A stretch of DNA of 64,000 nt from JALSNL01 sp036479585 (GTDB lineage: Bacteria > Bacteroidota > Ignavibacteria > Ignavibacteriales > Melioribacteraceae), in the NCBI GenBank assembly GCA_965224785.1, contig OZ245062.1:372001-436000 (forward strand). The letters are read 5' to 3'. A model generated the notes under the pieces. The model was not told the origin of the DNA. It ran no database searches and saw only the letters and a list, made by a program, of their open reading frames with translations. Made by a program: the position numbers and the translations under genes. Positions 8,182-16,422 of this stretch are shown one piece after another; the first letter of the stretch is position 1, and every line of letters begins with the position of its first letter.

Positions 8182-10119
8182 ATGTCAGAACAAGAAGAAA
8201 ATAGTAACGAAGAAAAGAAAGTAGAAGCATTACCAACTTTTGATATGACGAAGTTTATGAATGCTGATGAATATTCTGAAGAGGAATTACTAACGCTTGC
8301 CAATCTTTATGATCAATCATTTCAAGATCTAAAAGAAGGTGAAATTATTGCTGGTAAGGTTGTTGGAATTACAGAAGATAATGTTGTGCTTGATGTAGGT
8401 TTCAAATCAGATGGTACACTTTCTAGAAATGACTTTACTTCTACCGAAGAACTTAAGTTAGGAACAATGGTAGATGTTGTAATTGAAAATGTTGAAGATG
8501 AACACGGAAATTTAGTACTTAGTAAAAAACGAGCAGACTTCTTAAAAGTTTGGGCGGCAATAACAGATGCACACGAAAAAGAAACAATTCTAGTTGGAAA
8601 AATTCTTAAAAGAATTAAGGGTGGAATGGTTGTTGACCTTATGGGTATTGAAGCATTCTTGCCTGGCTCTCAAATAGATATTAGACCAGTTAGAGATTTT
8701 GATGCTTTTGTTGGGCAAACAATGGATTTTAAAGTTGTAAAAATAAATAATGCAACTGAAAATGTAGTTGTATCTCATAAAGCACTTATTGAAGAAACAA
8801 TTTCTGATCAAAGAAAAGAAATTCTTGAAGGTCTTGAAAAAGGTCAAATTCTTGAAGGTATTGTGAAAGCAATTACAGATTTTGGAGTATTTGTTGATCT
8901 TGGCGGTGTAGATGGACTTGTTCATATTACAGATTTAAGTTGGGGAAGAATTAACCATCCGAGTGAAATTGTTAAGTTGGATGAGAAAATTAAAGTTGTT
9001 GTTACTGATTATGATTTGGAAAGAAGAAGAATTTCTCTAAGTCTAAAACAACTTACTCCACATCCTTGGGAACAAATTAATGATAATTATAACCTTGGAG
9101 ATAAAGTTTCCGGAAGAGTTGTTTCGCTTACAGATTACGGTGCCTTTATAGAAATTGAAAAAGGTGTTGAAGGACTTATTCATATTTCTGAAATGAGTTG
9201 GACGCAACATATTAAGCATCCATCGCAACATGTTTCAATGGGACAAATAATTGAAGCAGTTATTTTAAGTTTAGATAAAAACGATAAAAAAATATCTCTT
9301 GGAATGAAACAACTTACTCCAGATCCTTGGGTTGAATTGTTGAAAAAATATCCGGTTGATTCTAAACATAAAGGTATTGCAAGAAACTTAACTAACTTTG
9401 GTGTATTTGTAGAACTTGAACCAGGTATAGATGGACTTGTTCATATCTCAGATTTATCTTGGACAAAGAAAGTTCGTCATCCTGGAGAAATTATTAAGAA
9501 AGGTGAAGAACTTGATATTATAGTTCTAGGTATTGATACAGACAATAGAAAAATTTCTTTAGGACATAAACAAGTAACAGAAAGTCCTTGGGATGGTTTT
9601 GAAAGCAAATACCCAGTTGGAAAAGTGGAAGAAGTTAAGGTTGTTCGAATTATTGAAAAAGGAATAATTGCAGAACTTACTGATGGAGTTGATGGTTTTA
9701 TTCCGGGTTCACAACTTTCTCCAAGTAGAGTAAAAAATCTTTCTATAAGTTATCCTTTAGAAGGAATGCTAACTGCTACTGTTGTTGAGTTTGACAAAGA
9801 AAATAAAAAAATAGTTCTAAGTGTTCTTGCAGCTTTAAAAGATAAATCAGATGAAGAAATTGAAGCTTATATTACTGAACATAAGTTAGAAAAAGTAACA
9901 GTTGAAGATATAAGAAGTTCGGATGCTGGTAAATTTGATGCTTCTGCATTTGCTGGTTTTGGTGATGATGGAAAAGTAAAAGAGAAAAAAGCTAAAAAAG
10001 TTGCAGAAAAAAAGGTTGAAAAAGTAGAAGAAAAAGCTGATGAAACCGAAGCTAAAGTTGAAGATGCTGAAGTTAAAGAAGAACCAAAAGAAGATTCTAC
10101 TGAAGAAGAAAGCAAGTAG
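8182..10119 (+). CDS. rpsA: 30S ribosomal protein bS1
   Basis: RNA-binding ribosomal protein that helps load mRNA on the 30S subunit. 645 residues with six S1 (OB-fold) domains. Signature stretches include EGIVKAITDFGVFVDLGG, then GLVHITDLSW, GLIHISEMSW and GLVHISDLSW in successive domains, and the first two domains are the diverged ribosome-docking type. The last 60 residues are highly charged, rich in Lys and Glu (KKAKKVAEKKVEKVEEKAD region), a low-complexity tail common in this phylum. Preceded by a strong GGGAGG site. Follows cmk and ends at an intrinsic terminator. Confidence 0.97.
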   Translation: MSEQEENSNEEKKVEALPTFDMTKFMNADEYSEEELLTLANLYDQSFQDLKEGEIIAGKVVGITEDNVVLDVGFKSDGTLSRNDFTSTEELKLGTMVDVVIENVEDEHGNLVLSKKRADFLKVWAAITDAHEKETILVGKILKRIKGGMVVDLMGIEAFLPGSQIDIRPVRDFDAFVGQTMDFKVVKINNATENVVVSHKALIEETISDQRKEILEGLEKGQILEGIVKAITDFGVFVDLGGVDGLVHITDLSWGRINHPSEIVKLDEKIKVVVTDYDLERRRISLSLKQLTPHPWEQINDNYNLGDKVSGRVVSLTDYGAFIEIEKGVEGLIHISEMSWTQHIKHPSQHVSMGQIIEAVILSLDKNDKKISLGMKQLTPDPWVELLKKYPVDSKHKGIARNLTNFGVFVELEPGIDGLVHISDLSWTKKVRHPGEIIKKGEELDIIVLGIDTDNRKISLGHKQVTESPWDGFESKYPVGKVEEVKVVRIIEKGIIAELTDGVDGFIPGSQLSPSRVKNLSISYPLEGMLTATVVEFDKENKKIVLSVLAALKDKSDEEIEAYITEHKLEKVTVEDIRSSDAGKFDASAFAGFGDDGKVKEKKAKKVAEKKVEKVEEKADETEAKVEDAEVKEEPKEDSTEEESK

Positions 10120-10134
10120 ATTTTGAAAATATTA

Positions 10135-10178
10135 GGCTGTAATATTCTTTGCGAAAAGTTTATTGCAGCCTTTTTTTT
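10135..10178 (+). terminator. Intrinsic terminator after rpsA
   Basis: GGCTGTAAT at 10135-10143 pairs with ATTGCAGCC at 10162-10170 (one G-U pair), followed by eight T residues. Good rho-independent terminator 15 bases after the rpsA stop. Confidence 0.75.
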
Positions 10179-10238
10179 ATTAATTTCGTTTTATGTTGTT
10201 GCCGAATTATTTAGAATATCTGATTCAAAAGGAATTAA

Positions 10239-10739
10239 ATGAAAAGAATTATAATCCAAGGTAGTTCAAGAAGTAATGGAAATACAAATAAAGTTGTTAA
10301 ACTACTTATGGAAGAATTAGACTTTGATTTTTTAGATTTAGCAACTAAAAATATTGGACATTTTGATTATGAATTTAAAAATCAAAACGATGATTTCATA
10401 CCTATCATTACACAAATAGCAAATGAATATGACTTGATAGTTTTTGCAACACCAGTTTATTGGTATTCAATGAGTGGAGTACTAAAAGTTTTTTTTGATA
10501 GAATTTCAGATTGTCTTCATTCAGAAAAAGAAATTGGTAGGAAGTTAAGAAAAAAAAATATGGCAGTAATTTGCTGTGGATCAGATAAAAATGAAATTGA
10601 ATCATTTTTTATTCCATTCAAAAAAAGTGCCGAATATCTTGGGATGAATTATCTTGGTAATGTCCATACTTGGATTGAAGATGATTCAATAGAGAATGAA
10701 GTTAAAGAACGAATTACCAAATTTGTTGAATTATTATAA
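10239..10739 (+). CDS. Flavodoxin-like NAD(P)H-dependent oxidoreductase
   Basis: 166-residue protein of the NADPH-dependent FMN reductase/flavodoxin-like fold. The FMN phosphate-binding loop GSSRSNGNTNK is at residues 8-18 and the second flavin contact TPVYWYSMSGVLKVFFDR at about 74-91 is typical. The cytosolic electron acceptor or quinone/drug substrate is unknown. It ends 8 bases before mtaB and is probably cotranscribed with it; no functional link is obvious. Confidence 0.85.
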   Translation: MKRIIIQGSSRSNGNTNKVVKLLMEELDFDFLDLATKNIGHFDYEFKNQNDDFIPIITQIANEYDLIVFATPVYWYSMSGVLKVFFDRISDCLHSEKEIGRKLRKKNMAVICCGSDKNEIESFFIPFKKSAEYLGMNYLGNVHTWIEDDSIENEVKERITKFVELL

Positions 10740-10747
10740 TCTCTAAA

Positions 10748-12088
10748 ATGAATAAAACAGTATCCTTCCAAACTCTAGGTTGTAAACTTAATTTCTCTGA
10801 AACTTCAACTATTGGAAATCAATTTCTGCAAAAAGGATTTTCCATTGTTGATATTAAAGAGAGGGCAGACATCTATGTAATTAACACTTGCACAGTTACA
10901 GAAAATGCTGAGAAGGATTGCAGACAATTTGTTAGAAGAGTACAAAGACAAAATCCCAGTGCCTATATAATTGTTACTGGATGTTACGCTCAGTTACGTG
11001 CAGAAGAAATTGCTTCCATTGATGGAGTTGATGCAGTTCTTGGAAGCAATGAAAAATTCAAAATATTTGATTTGATTGATGAATTTGAAAAAGAAGAATT
11101 GTCGTGTATTTATGTAACTCCAACAGAGGAACTAAATTCCTTTTCTTCGGCTTCATCTTCCAACGCAGATTCAAGAACACGTGCTTATTTTAAAATACAT
11201 GATGGATGTGATTATACTTGTACGTTTTGTACCATTCCATTAGCACGTGGTAAAAGTAGAAGCATGGAATTAGAAGAGAGCTTAACTCAATTTAAAAATT
11301 TAGTTCAGCAAGGTTATAAAGAAATAATTCTAACCGGAGTAAATGTTGGTGATTATGGAAAAAGAATCGAAACAGATTTTCATTCATTGTTAAAAAAACT
11401 TGTTAAAGTTGATGGAGATTTTAGAATAAGAATTAGCTCCATTGAACCGAACCTATTGACTGATGAGATAGTTGAACTTACAAAAAACAATCCTAAAATC
11501 TGCAATCATTTTCACATTCCATTGCAAAGCGGAAGCGACAAAGTGTTAAAGTTAATGCAACGAAGATATAATTCAACTGACTATAAAAGAGTAATTGAAA
11601 AAGTTGTAAACAAAATTGAGAATGTTGGAATTGGAGTTGATGTAATAATTGGTTCGCCAGGAGAAACAGAGGAAGATTTTTTACAAACCTATAATTTCTT
11701 AAAAGAACTTCCGGTTTCTTATCTTCACGTATTTACTTATTCCGAAAGACCAAATACAAAAGCAATATTGTTGGATGGAAAAGTAGAAGTAAAAGAGAAA
11801 AAAAGAAGAAGTAGTATGCTAAGAATTCTAAGTGAAAAAAAGAAAAATGAATTCTATAGAAAAATGATTGGAAAAGATTTGCAAGTGTTATTTGAAGATA
11901 CAAACAAAGATGAATATTTATTTGGATATAGTTCTAATTATGTTCGCGTAAAACATCCCATTAAAACTGACTTGGCAAACAAGTTTAAAATGATTAAGAT
12001 TACTGATGTGGTTGATAATATTTGTGTAGATGAGATAGCAGAAAAATCTTCAAACGAAGTATCAAAAAGTATTTCAACTTATAAATAA
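10748..12088 (+). CDS. mtaB: tRNA t6A37 C2-methylthiotransferase MtaB
   Basis: Radical-SAM enzyme that adds a methylthio group to t6A at position 37 of tRNAs reading ANN codons. 446 residues. The N-terminal UPF0004 domain has SFQTLGCKLNFSE (Cys near 12), INTCTVTENAEKDC and VTGCYAQL, the three Cys of the auxiliary cluster. The radical-SAM motif CDYTCTFC is near residue 153. A C-terminal TRAM-like domain of about 60 residues follows. LGCKLNFSE near the N-terminus separates MtaB from MiaB and RimO. The gene follows the flavodoxin-like gene by 8 bases. Confidence 0.94.
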   Translation: MNKTVSFQTLGCKLNFSETSTIGNQFLQKGFSIVDIKERADIYVINTCTVTENAEKDCRQFVRRVQRQNPSAYIIVTGCYAQLRAEEIASIDGVDAVLGSNEKFKIFDLIDEFEKEELSCIYVTPTEELNSFSSASSSNADSRTRAYFKIHDGCDYTCTFCTIPLARGKSRSMELEESLTQFKNLVQQGYKEIILTGVNVGDYGKRIETDFHSLLKKLVKVDGDFRIRISSIEPNLLTDEIVELTKNNPKICNHFHIPLQSGSDKVLKLMQRRYNSTDYKRVIEKVVNKIENVGIGVDVIIGSPGETEEDFLQTYNFLKELPVSYLHVFTYSERPNTKAILLDGKVEVKEKKRRSSMLRILSEKKKNEFYRKMIGKDLQVLFEDTNKDEYLFGYSSNYVRVKHPIKTDLANKFKMIKITDVVDNICVDEIAEKSSNEVSKSISTYK

Positions 12089-12092
12089 AATC

Positions 12093-12199
12093 TTATGTTT
12101 GTCATTTCGAAATGATCCCGAAAACTTTTGGGAGATTGAGAAATCTCAAAACCATTCTTGTTCTAAAATTAACTTGGCGGTCACGGACTATTCCGTGAC
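12093..12199. repeat. GTCATTTC-type intergenic repeat and GTCACGGA hairpin
   Basis: GTCATTTCGAAATGA followed by CCCGAAAACTTTTGGGA and a GAGAAATCTC palindrome resembles the GTCATTC-type repeats at 47661-47735 and 60556-60595. At 12180-12199 GTCACGGA-CTAT-TCCGTGAC is a perfect 8-bp hairpin, which may end the mtaB transcript, though no T run follows. Non-coding. Confidence 0.4.
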
Positions 12200-12229
12200 T
12201 TAATAAATCCTTATAAATATGGCAACCAA

Positions 12230-12970
12230 ATGAAATTAATCTCAATAATTACAATATTGTTTTTTTACTCAACAATAACTGCTCAAAGCAATAGGCAATT
12301 GTTAGAACTAAAAAAAAATATCATCCCAAATTCTTTAGAACAAAATTTACCTTCTACAACTTTTGATTTAGGAAATACTACTTTTGAAAAAAAGAGTAAA
12401 GGGTTAGCTGTATTGTATTCGTTACTGTTGCCGGGAATGGGAGAATTTTACGCTGATAATTATTCAACTGGACAGTACTTTACAATTGCAGATGCTGTTG
12501 CTTGGAGCTTTGTTACTGGCTATAGTATTTACGGAAATAATCAACAAGATGATTATAAGGCGTATGCTAAAACTTTTGGTGGCGTAAATGTAGAAGATAA
12601 AGAACCAGAATTTTTTGCTGATATTAGTGCCTACGAAAACATTGAACTGTTTAATACAGAAAAAGAATTGAACAGACAATTTGATAAAACTTACGATGTA
12701 CAAACTCATACTTGGGATTGGCAAAATGCTGCACAGAGAAAAGAGTACAGAGCAATGTGGACTGATAGCGAAGGAGCTTTTAACAATGTTCGTTTTGCAG
12801 TTGGAGCATTAATTGTAAATAGAATTATCAGTGCTATTAGTGCCGTTCGTTCGGTTTCTGCATATAATAAAAGAGAAGAAAATAATGTTAGTTGGAATAT
12901 TAATTTTGGTACAAGACTTAATCCTAATTTGCCATCTGGCTTAGTTCTTAATTTTAGAAAAAGTTTTTAA
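12230..12970 (+). CDS. Secreted/membrane DUF5683-like protein
   Basis: 246 residues with an N-terminal signal peptide (MKLISIITILFFYSTITAQS). The central part has the stretch LAVLYSLLLPGMGEFYADNY near residue 61, followed by TGQYFTIADAVAWSFVTGYS, the pattern of DUF5683-type proteins in Bacteroidota, which usually form small hydrophobic envelope domains. A second hydrophobic part (VRFAVGALIVNRIISAISAV) is near residue 188. Function unknown. It ends 25 bases before a strong bidirectional hairpin, facing the nuclease-fold cluster. Confidence 0.7.
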   Translation: MKLISIITILFFYSTITAQSNRQLLELKKNIIPNSLEQNLPSTTFDLGNTTFEKKSKGLAVLYSLLLPGMGEFYADNYSTGQYFTIADAVAWSFVTGYSIYGNNQQDDYKAYAKTFGGVNVEDKEPEFFADISAYENIELFNTEKELNRQFDKTYDVQTHTWDWQNAAQRKEYRAMWTDSEGAFNNVRFAVGALIVNRIISAISAVRSVSAYNKREENNVSWNINFGTRLNPNLPSGLVLNFRKSF

Positions 12971-12994
12971 TATTTAGAATAAATTAAAGATTCC

Positions 12995-13028
12995 AAATGC
13001 CTGGCACTATTATAAGTGCCAGGCATTT
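12995..13028. terminator. Bidirectional hairpin, TGCCTGGCA family
   Basis: Perfect 14-bp stem AAATGCCTGGCACT / AGTGCCAGGCATTT with loop ATTATA, flanked by A/T runs, between two convergent genes. Probably ends both transcripts. The GCCAGG core recurs at 21370-21402, 25009-25049 and 58155-58188. Confidence 0.75.
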
Positions 13029-13033
13029 TTATT

Positions 13034-14137
13034 TTAAAAGTTTATTCTAAATAAATTCATCTCAATTATTTTTGTGCTGTTGTAATACTCTTGATGTGTA
13101 AAATTCTTATTCGCTAAATTTAAATCATTTATATTACTTTTTGAAGCATATTGTTTCCCATCTTTTAAGGGAGCAATAAAGTTAGCATAAATTATAGAAG
13201 CAATTCCGGGAAGAATCAATGGAGTATAATTGTAAATATCATTTCCCCAAAAATTATCTGAATTTATTATTATTGCATAACTTGTTAATGCACCAATTGC
13301 ACTCCAAGCGAAAGTTCCCGCAAGAGTTACATCTTTCTCAGTATTTTTGGCAATATAATGAACACCCATTGCAGTTCCCAGTGCATAACCAACATATCCT
13401 CCTACTATTCCTAGGTATGCATTTCCAAGTCCGGATCCACCAATTAAATAACCGACTCCTGCAGTAGCAGCCATAGAACAAAATCCGATAGTTGTTCCTA
13501 CAAGTGGAGCTGCAACTAATTCAATTAAAATTCTTTCTGTAACAGAAGCATCTTTTACAAAGGGTAAACTAAAGGGGTAAAGCTTTATGGAATCAATAGC
13601 CTTGTCTGTTAGAAGATTTGAACCTCTGAATGTTTGGTCAAGTGTATCATACATATAATCATTTTTGAATTCCCAAATTCCTTCTTTCCCCTCCTTTGCT
13701 TCTTTTTCTGCTTTTGTGTAATAGGCATTTTCAAAGTAATCTGTATTTGAAATAAGTTTACCAAAACCTTTCTCTAAATATTCTTTTGTGAAATCCTTTG
13801 TTAGTATTGGATATTCTTTTCTGATATAAACTAGTATATAGTCCGTACCTTGAATAATATTGTTTGGAAAAGTCAATTCAAACTTTTTCTTTAGTAGATT
13901 ATGTTTTGCAAAACTATATGCATTAACTCCAACTTGTTGCAAGTTAGTACTTTTATGGTTAATATTCGGAACATCAATGCCAGCAAGCTTAATCAATCTT
14001 CCATCAGTCAGTTCAAATAAATTTGAATCAAGAATCTTTTTTATCCTCACTTTTTGTGCTTGACTAATATTTGCAAATGAAAAAGAAATAAGTAATAGCA
14101 AAAGTATTTTCTTTGCTGAACTATTGAGAAATATCAT
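13034..14137 (-). CDS. Secreted SNase-fold protein with glycine-rich membrane domain
   Basis: 367 residues. A signal peptide (about 1-27, ending ISQAQ) is followed by one SNase-like domain (28-155) with DSNLFELTDGRLIKLAGIDV and ending EGIWEF. Catalytic positions of staphylococcal nuclease look replaced (Arg35 to Lys, Glu43 to Asn, Arg87 absent), so nuclease activity is unlikely. Residues about 205-320 form glycine-rich hydrophobic segments such as IGFCSMAATAGVGYLIGG. The protein ends EMNLFRINF, as does the upstream gene. A GAGGG site precedes the ATG. It is last of three related minus-strand genes. Function unknown; a structural or binding role at the envelope is a guess. Confidence 0.75.
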   Translation of the reverse strand: MIFLNSSAKKILLLLLISFSFANISQAQKVRIKKILDSNLFELTDGRLIKLAGIDVPNINHKSTNLQQVGVNAYSFAKHNLLKKKFELTFPNNIIQGTDYILVYIRKEYPILTKDFTKEYLEKGFGKLISNTDYFENAYYTKAEKEAKEGKEGIWEFKNDYMYDTLDQTFRGSNLLTDKAIDSIKLYPFSLPFVKDASVTERILIELVAAPLVGTTIGFCSMAATAGVGYLIGGSGLGNAYLGIVGGYVGYALGTAMGVHYIAKNTEKDVTLAGTFAWSAIGALTSYAIIINSDNFWGNDIYNYTPLILPGIASIIYANFIAPLKDGKQYASKSNINDLNLANKNFTHQEYYNSTKIIEMNLFRINF

Positions 14138-14150
14138 CTTTATTTTCCCT

Positions 14151-14669
14151 CTAAAAGTTTATTCTAAATAAATTCATCTCAAATAATTTTGTGCTGTTGT
14201 AATAATCATGATGAGTTAAATTGTTTTTATTGAGTTTAATATTGCTTGTTGTATGGATTTGTTTAATAGTATTATTTGTCCCACCAAGATTTGTATAAAG
14301 AATATCGCTTATTAAAGGAGCTAGGAAGATAGAGGTCCAGAATGAGTTACTAGACTTGGTAAGAGCAAAAGAAAGGAAAGCTCCTCCAACTCCAGAAAGA
14401 AACGTCAATGGGTAAGATAAATTTCTATCTTTTCCACCATCAGCTATATAAGTCCAGACAGAAGTTCCAACAATATAACCTATATATCCTCCGAGTATTC
14501 CTCTAAGGCATGGATGTCCACAATTAGAATGTGTGGTTAAAGCAGTTTCTAAAAGACCACCAACTAGTCCGAATATTCTTCCAGCTAAAGATCCAAAAAA
14601 TAATTGGAGTGAGACACGAGCTGGTGTGGAAGCATTTGCAAATGAACTTTTCTTAGTTTTAATTTTCAT
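14151..14669 (-). CDS. Glycine-rich membrane protein, split-off C-terminal half
   Basis: 173 residues or slightly fewer, similar to the C-terminal half of the gene at 13034-14137: matching glycine-rich hydrophobic segments (GRIFGLVGGLLETA, RGILGGYIGYIVGTSVW) and the same last residues EMNLFRINF. It lacks a signal peptide. It lies in the same frame as the upstream gene, separated only by one TAA (14676-14678) and two codons, so the pair probably descends from one long protein. Start taken as ATG 14667-14669 (a TTG precedes it). It may be expressed by reinitiation, by stop readthrough, or not at all. Confidence 0.6.
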   Translation of the reverse strand: MKIKTKKSSFANASTPARVSLQLFFGSLAGRIFGLVGGLLETALTTHSNCGHPCLRGILGGYIGYIVGTSVWTYIADGGKDRNLSYPLTFLSGVGGAFLSFALTKSSNSFWTSIFLAPLISDILYTNLGGTNNTIKQIHTTSNIKLNKNNLTHHDYYNSTKLFEMNLFRINF

Positions 14670-14675
14670 CAATTG

Positions 14676-15692
14676 TTAAAGAAAATTAGAATTAAAATTG
14701 GCAATAGTTTGATCTAATAAATAATTGTAGTTTCTTTTGTACTCCCAAATTCCATCCATGTTTTGTTTGGGTTCTTCTTCAGCTAACAGATATTTATTCG
14801 TATCTGTATCGCTACAATTAGAAATATATTTGCCAAATCCTTTCTCTAGAAATTCTTCAATAAAATCCCTATCTGAAAGAACAAAATTTGAAATAATACT
14901 CACTAGTGTGTAGTTGGTATCAAGTGAATTATTTGTTAGATAAGTAAAATCAAAATTGTTATCCAATAAGTTTTGCTTTGCATATTTATATGCATTAATT
15001 CCAACTTGTTGCAATAGAGAATCTTCATAAATAATATTTGGAACATCAACATTAGCAAGTTTTATCAATCTACCATCTGCTAATTCAAATAAATTAGAAT
15101 CAATAATTCTAATAATCTTTTCTTCGGGTTCTATTGTTGTTAGCTTTTCAAGGTAAAGTACAATCGGTTGTCTAGAAAGGAAACTATCCAATGTATCTAC
15201 ATCGTAGTTGTCTGAGTATTCCCAAATTCCAAACTCATTGCGTTTACTGTGGTGTTCCGCTAAACGATATAGCTTTGAATCCAAAGTATCTAAATTATTA
15301 ATGAACTTCCCAAATCCTTTTTCTAAAAACTGCAAATTATATAGAACAGTTTCTGTTGGGAATTCTCTCGAAAGAACTCCAAGTGAATAAATAGAAGTTT
15401 TAACTTTATTCTCAATTGAAATAAAACTAAACTTTCTATTCAACAAAATTTTTTCTGCAAATCTTTTTGCTTGCTTAGCAACTACTAAGTTGTTAGGATT
15501 TGTACTTGTGATATTTGGAATGTCAACACCAGCAAGTTTAATCAATCTTCCATCAGTAAGTTCAAACAAATTCGAATCATGTATCTTACTAACTTTTACT
15601 ATTTGAGATAAATAGATGTTGGGTGAAATAATTAAGAGTACAAAGGGCAATAATTTTTTTATAGTTCCAAAACGGAAAAAAACATTTAACAT
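14676..15692 (-). CDS. Secreted protein with two tandem degenerate SNase-like domains
   Basis: 338 residues. Signal peptide about 1-29, then two SNase-fold domains, each opening with DSNLFEL-DGRLIKLA and closing with GIWEY. The second copy reads DSNLFELADGRLIKLANVDV. As in the neighbour, the residues needed for catalysis are not conserved (the Glu after the VD/ID-P is Asn). The frame is open to 15710, but GGGAGA lies 6-8 bases before the ATG at 15692, which also gives a clean signal peptide. It stops at an in-frame TAA 6 bases before the glycine-rich gene in the same frame. Function unknown. Confidence 0.72.
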   Translation of the reverse strand: MLNVFFRFGTIKKLLPFVLLIISPNIYLSQIVKVSKIHDSNLFELTDGRLIKLAGVDIPNITSTNPNNLVVAKQAKRFAEKILLNRKFSFISIENKVKTSIYSLGVLSREFPTETVLYNLQFLEKGFGKFINNLDTLDSKLYRLAEHHSKRNEFGIWEYSDNYDVDTLDSFLSRQPIVLYLEKLTTIEPEEKIIRIIDSNLFELADGRLIKLANVDVPNIIYEDSLLQQVGINAYKYAKQNLLDNNFDFTYLTNNSLDTNYTLVSIISNFVLSDRDFIEEFLEKGFGKYISNCSDTDTNKYLLAEEEPKQNMDGIWEYKRNYNYLLDQTIANFNSNFL

Positions 15693-15885
15693 TTTTATCT
15701 CCCAATACATTCAAATGTAAAATTATTATAACTAACATAATAAAAGATATGGATAACAAAATGATATGCAACAATTTTTGCACTTTAAAAAAAATATATT
15801 GAGCATCTAAGTTTATAACTATAAAAATAATTTTAGAATTTCTTATCTTGCACATCTAAATTATATAGAATAAAAAAGGAAGTTT

Positions 15886-16422
15886 GTGGAAAATCCAGCA
15901 ATTGGAAATAATTTTCATTGGTATCCATTATATACAAAACCTAGGCATGAGTTTAAAGCCGAGGAACAGTTAAAAGGCTGTGGCGTAGAATTCTTTTTAC
16001 CCAAAGTTACTCGCATTAAACAATGGAGTGATAGAAAGAAAAAAGTTACCGAGCCACTTTTTAGTGGATACATTTTTGTACGAGGAAATGAACGAGAAAG
16101 GTTGCTGGCACTTGAGCAATATGCAATTGTTCGGTCAATATTTTTTGAAGGTGTTCCAGCTATTGTACCAGATTGGCAAATTGAAAATCTAAAAATTATG
16201 CTAGAAGGTGGAACTGATATTGAAGTATCTGATAGAATGAAAGTAGGAACATCAGTTAAAATAATATCAGGACCATTCAAAGATGTTGAAGGTATTATTT
16301 ATGAGTTACCAAATCAAGAGCGTATGTTAGCAATTACAATTGATTTTTTAAGACAAACAATTATTGTAAAAATTCCTGCTGAAAGTTTAATAGAAACAAA
16401 AGGGAAAGAGAAAAATGGATAA
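15886..16422 (+). CDS. NusG-like transcription elongation factor (RfaH/UpxY type)
   Basis: 178 residues; specialised NusG paralogue that would bind RNA polymerase and help it pass pauses or terminators. NGN domain: WYPLYTKPRHEFKAEEQL (12-29), LPKVTRIKQWSDRKKK and LFSGYIFVRG; C-terminal KOW domain: GTSVKIISGPFKDVEGIIYE (about 124-143). Starts with GTG at 15886 after AAAAAAGGAAG. Overlaps the YhaM gene by 8 bases. RfaH/UpxY factors usually sit before capsule or O-antigen operons, but none follows here, so its target is unknown. The true NusG is expected beside rplK elsewhere. Confidence 0.87.
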   Translation: MENPAIGNNFHWYPLYTKPRHEFKAEEQLKGCGVEFFLPKVTRIKQWSDRKKKVTEPLFSGYIFVRGNERERLLALEQYAIVRSIFFEGVPAIVPDWQIENLKIMLEGGTDIEVSDRMKVGTSVKIISGPFKDVEGIIYELPNQERMLAITIDFLRQTIIVKIPAESLIETKGKEKNG

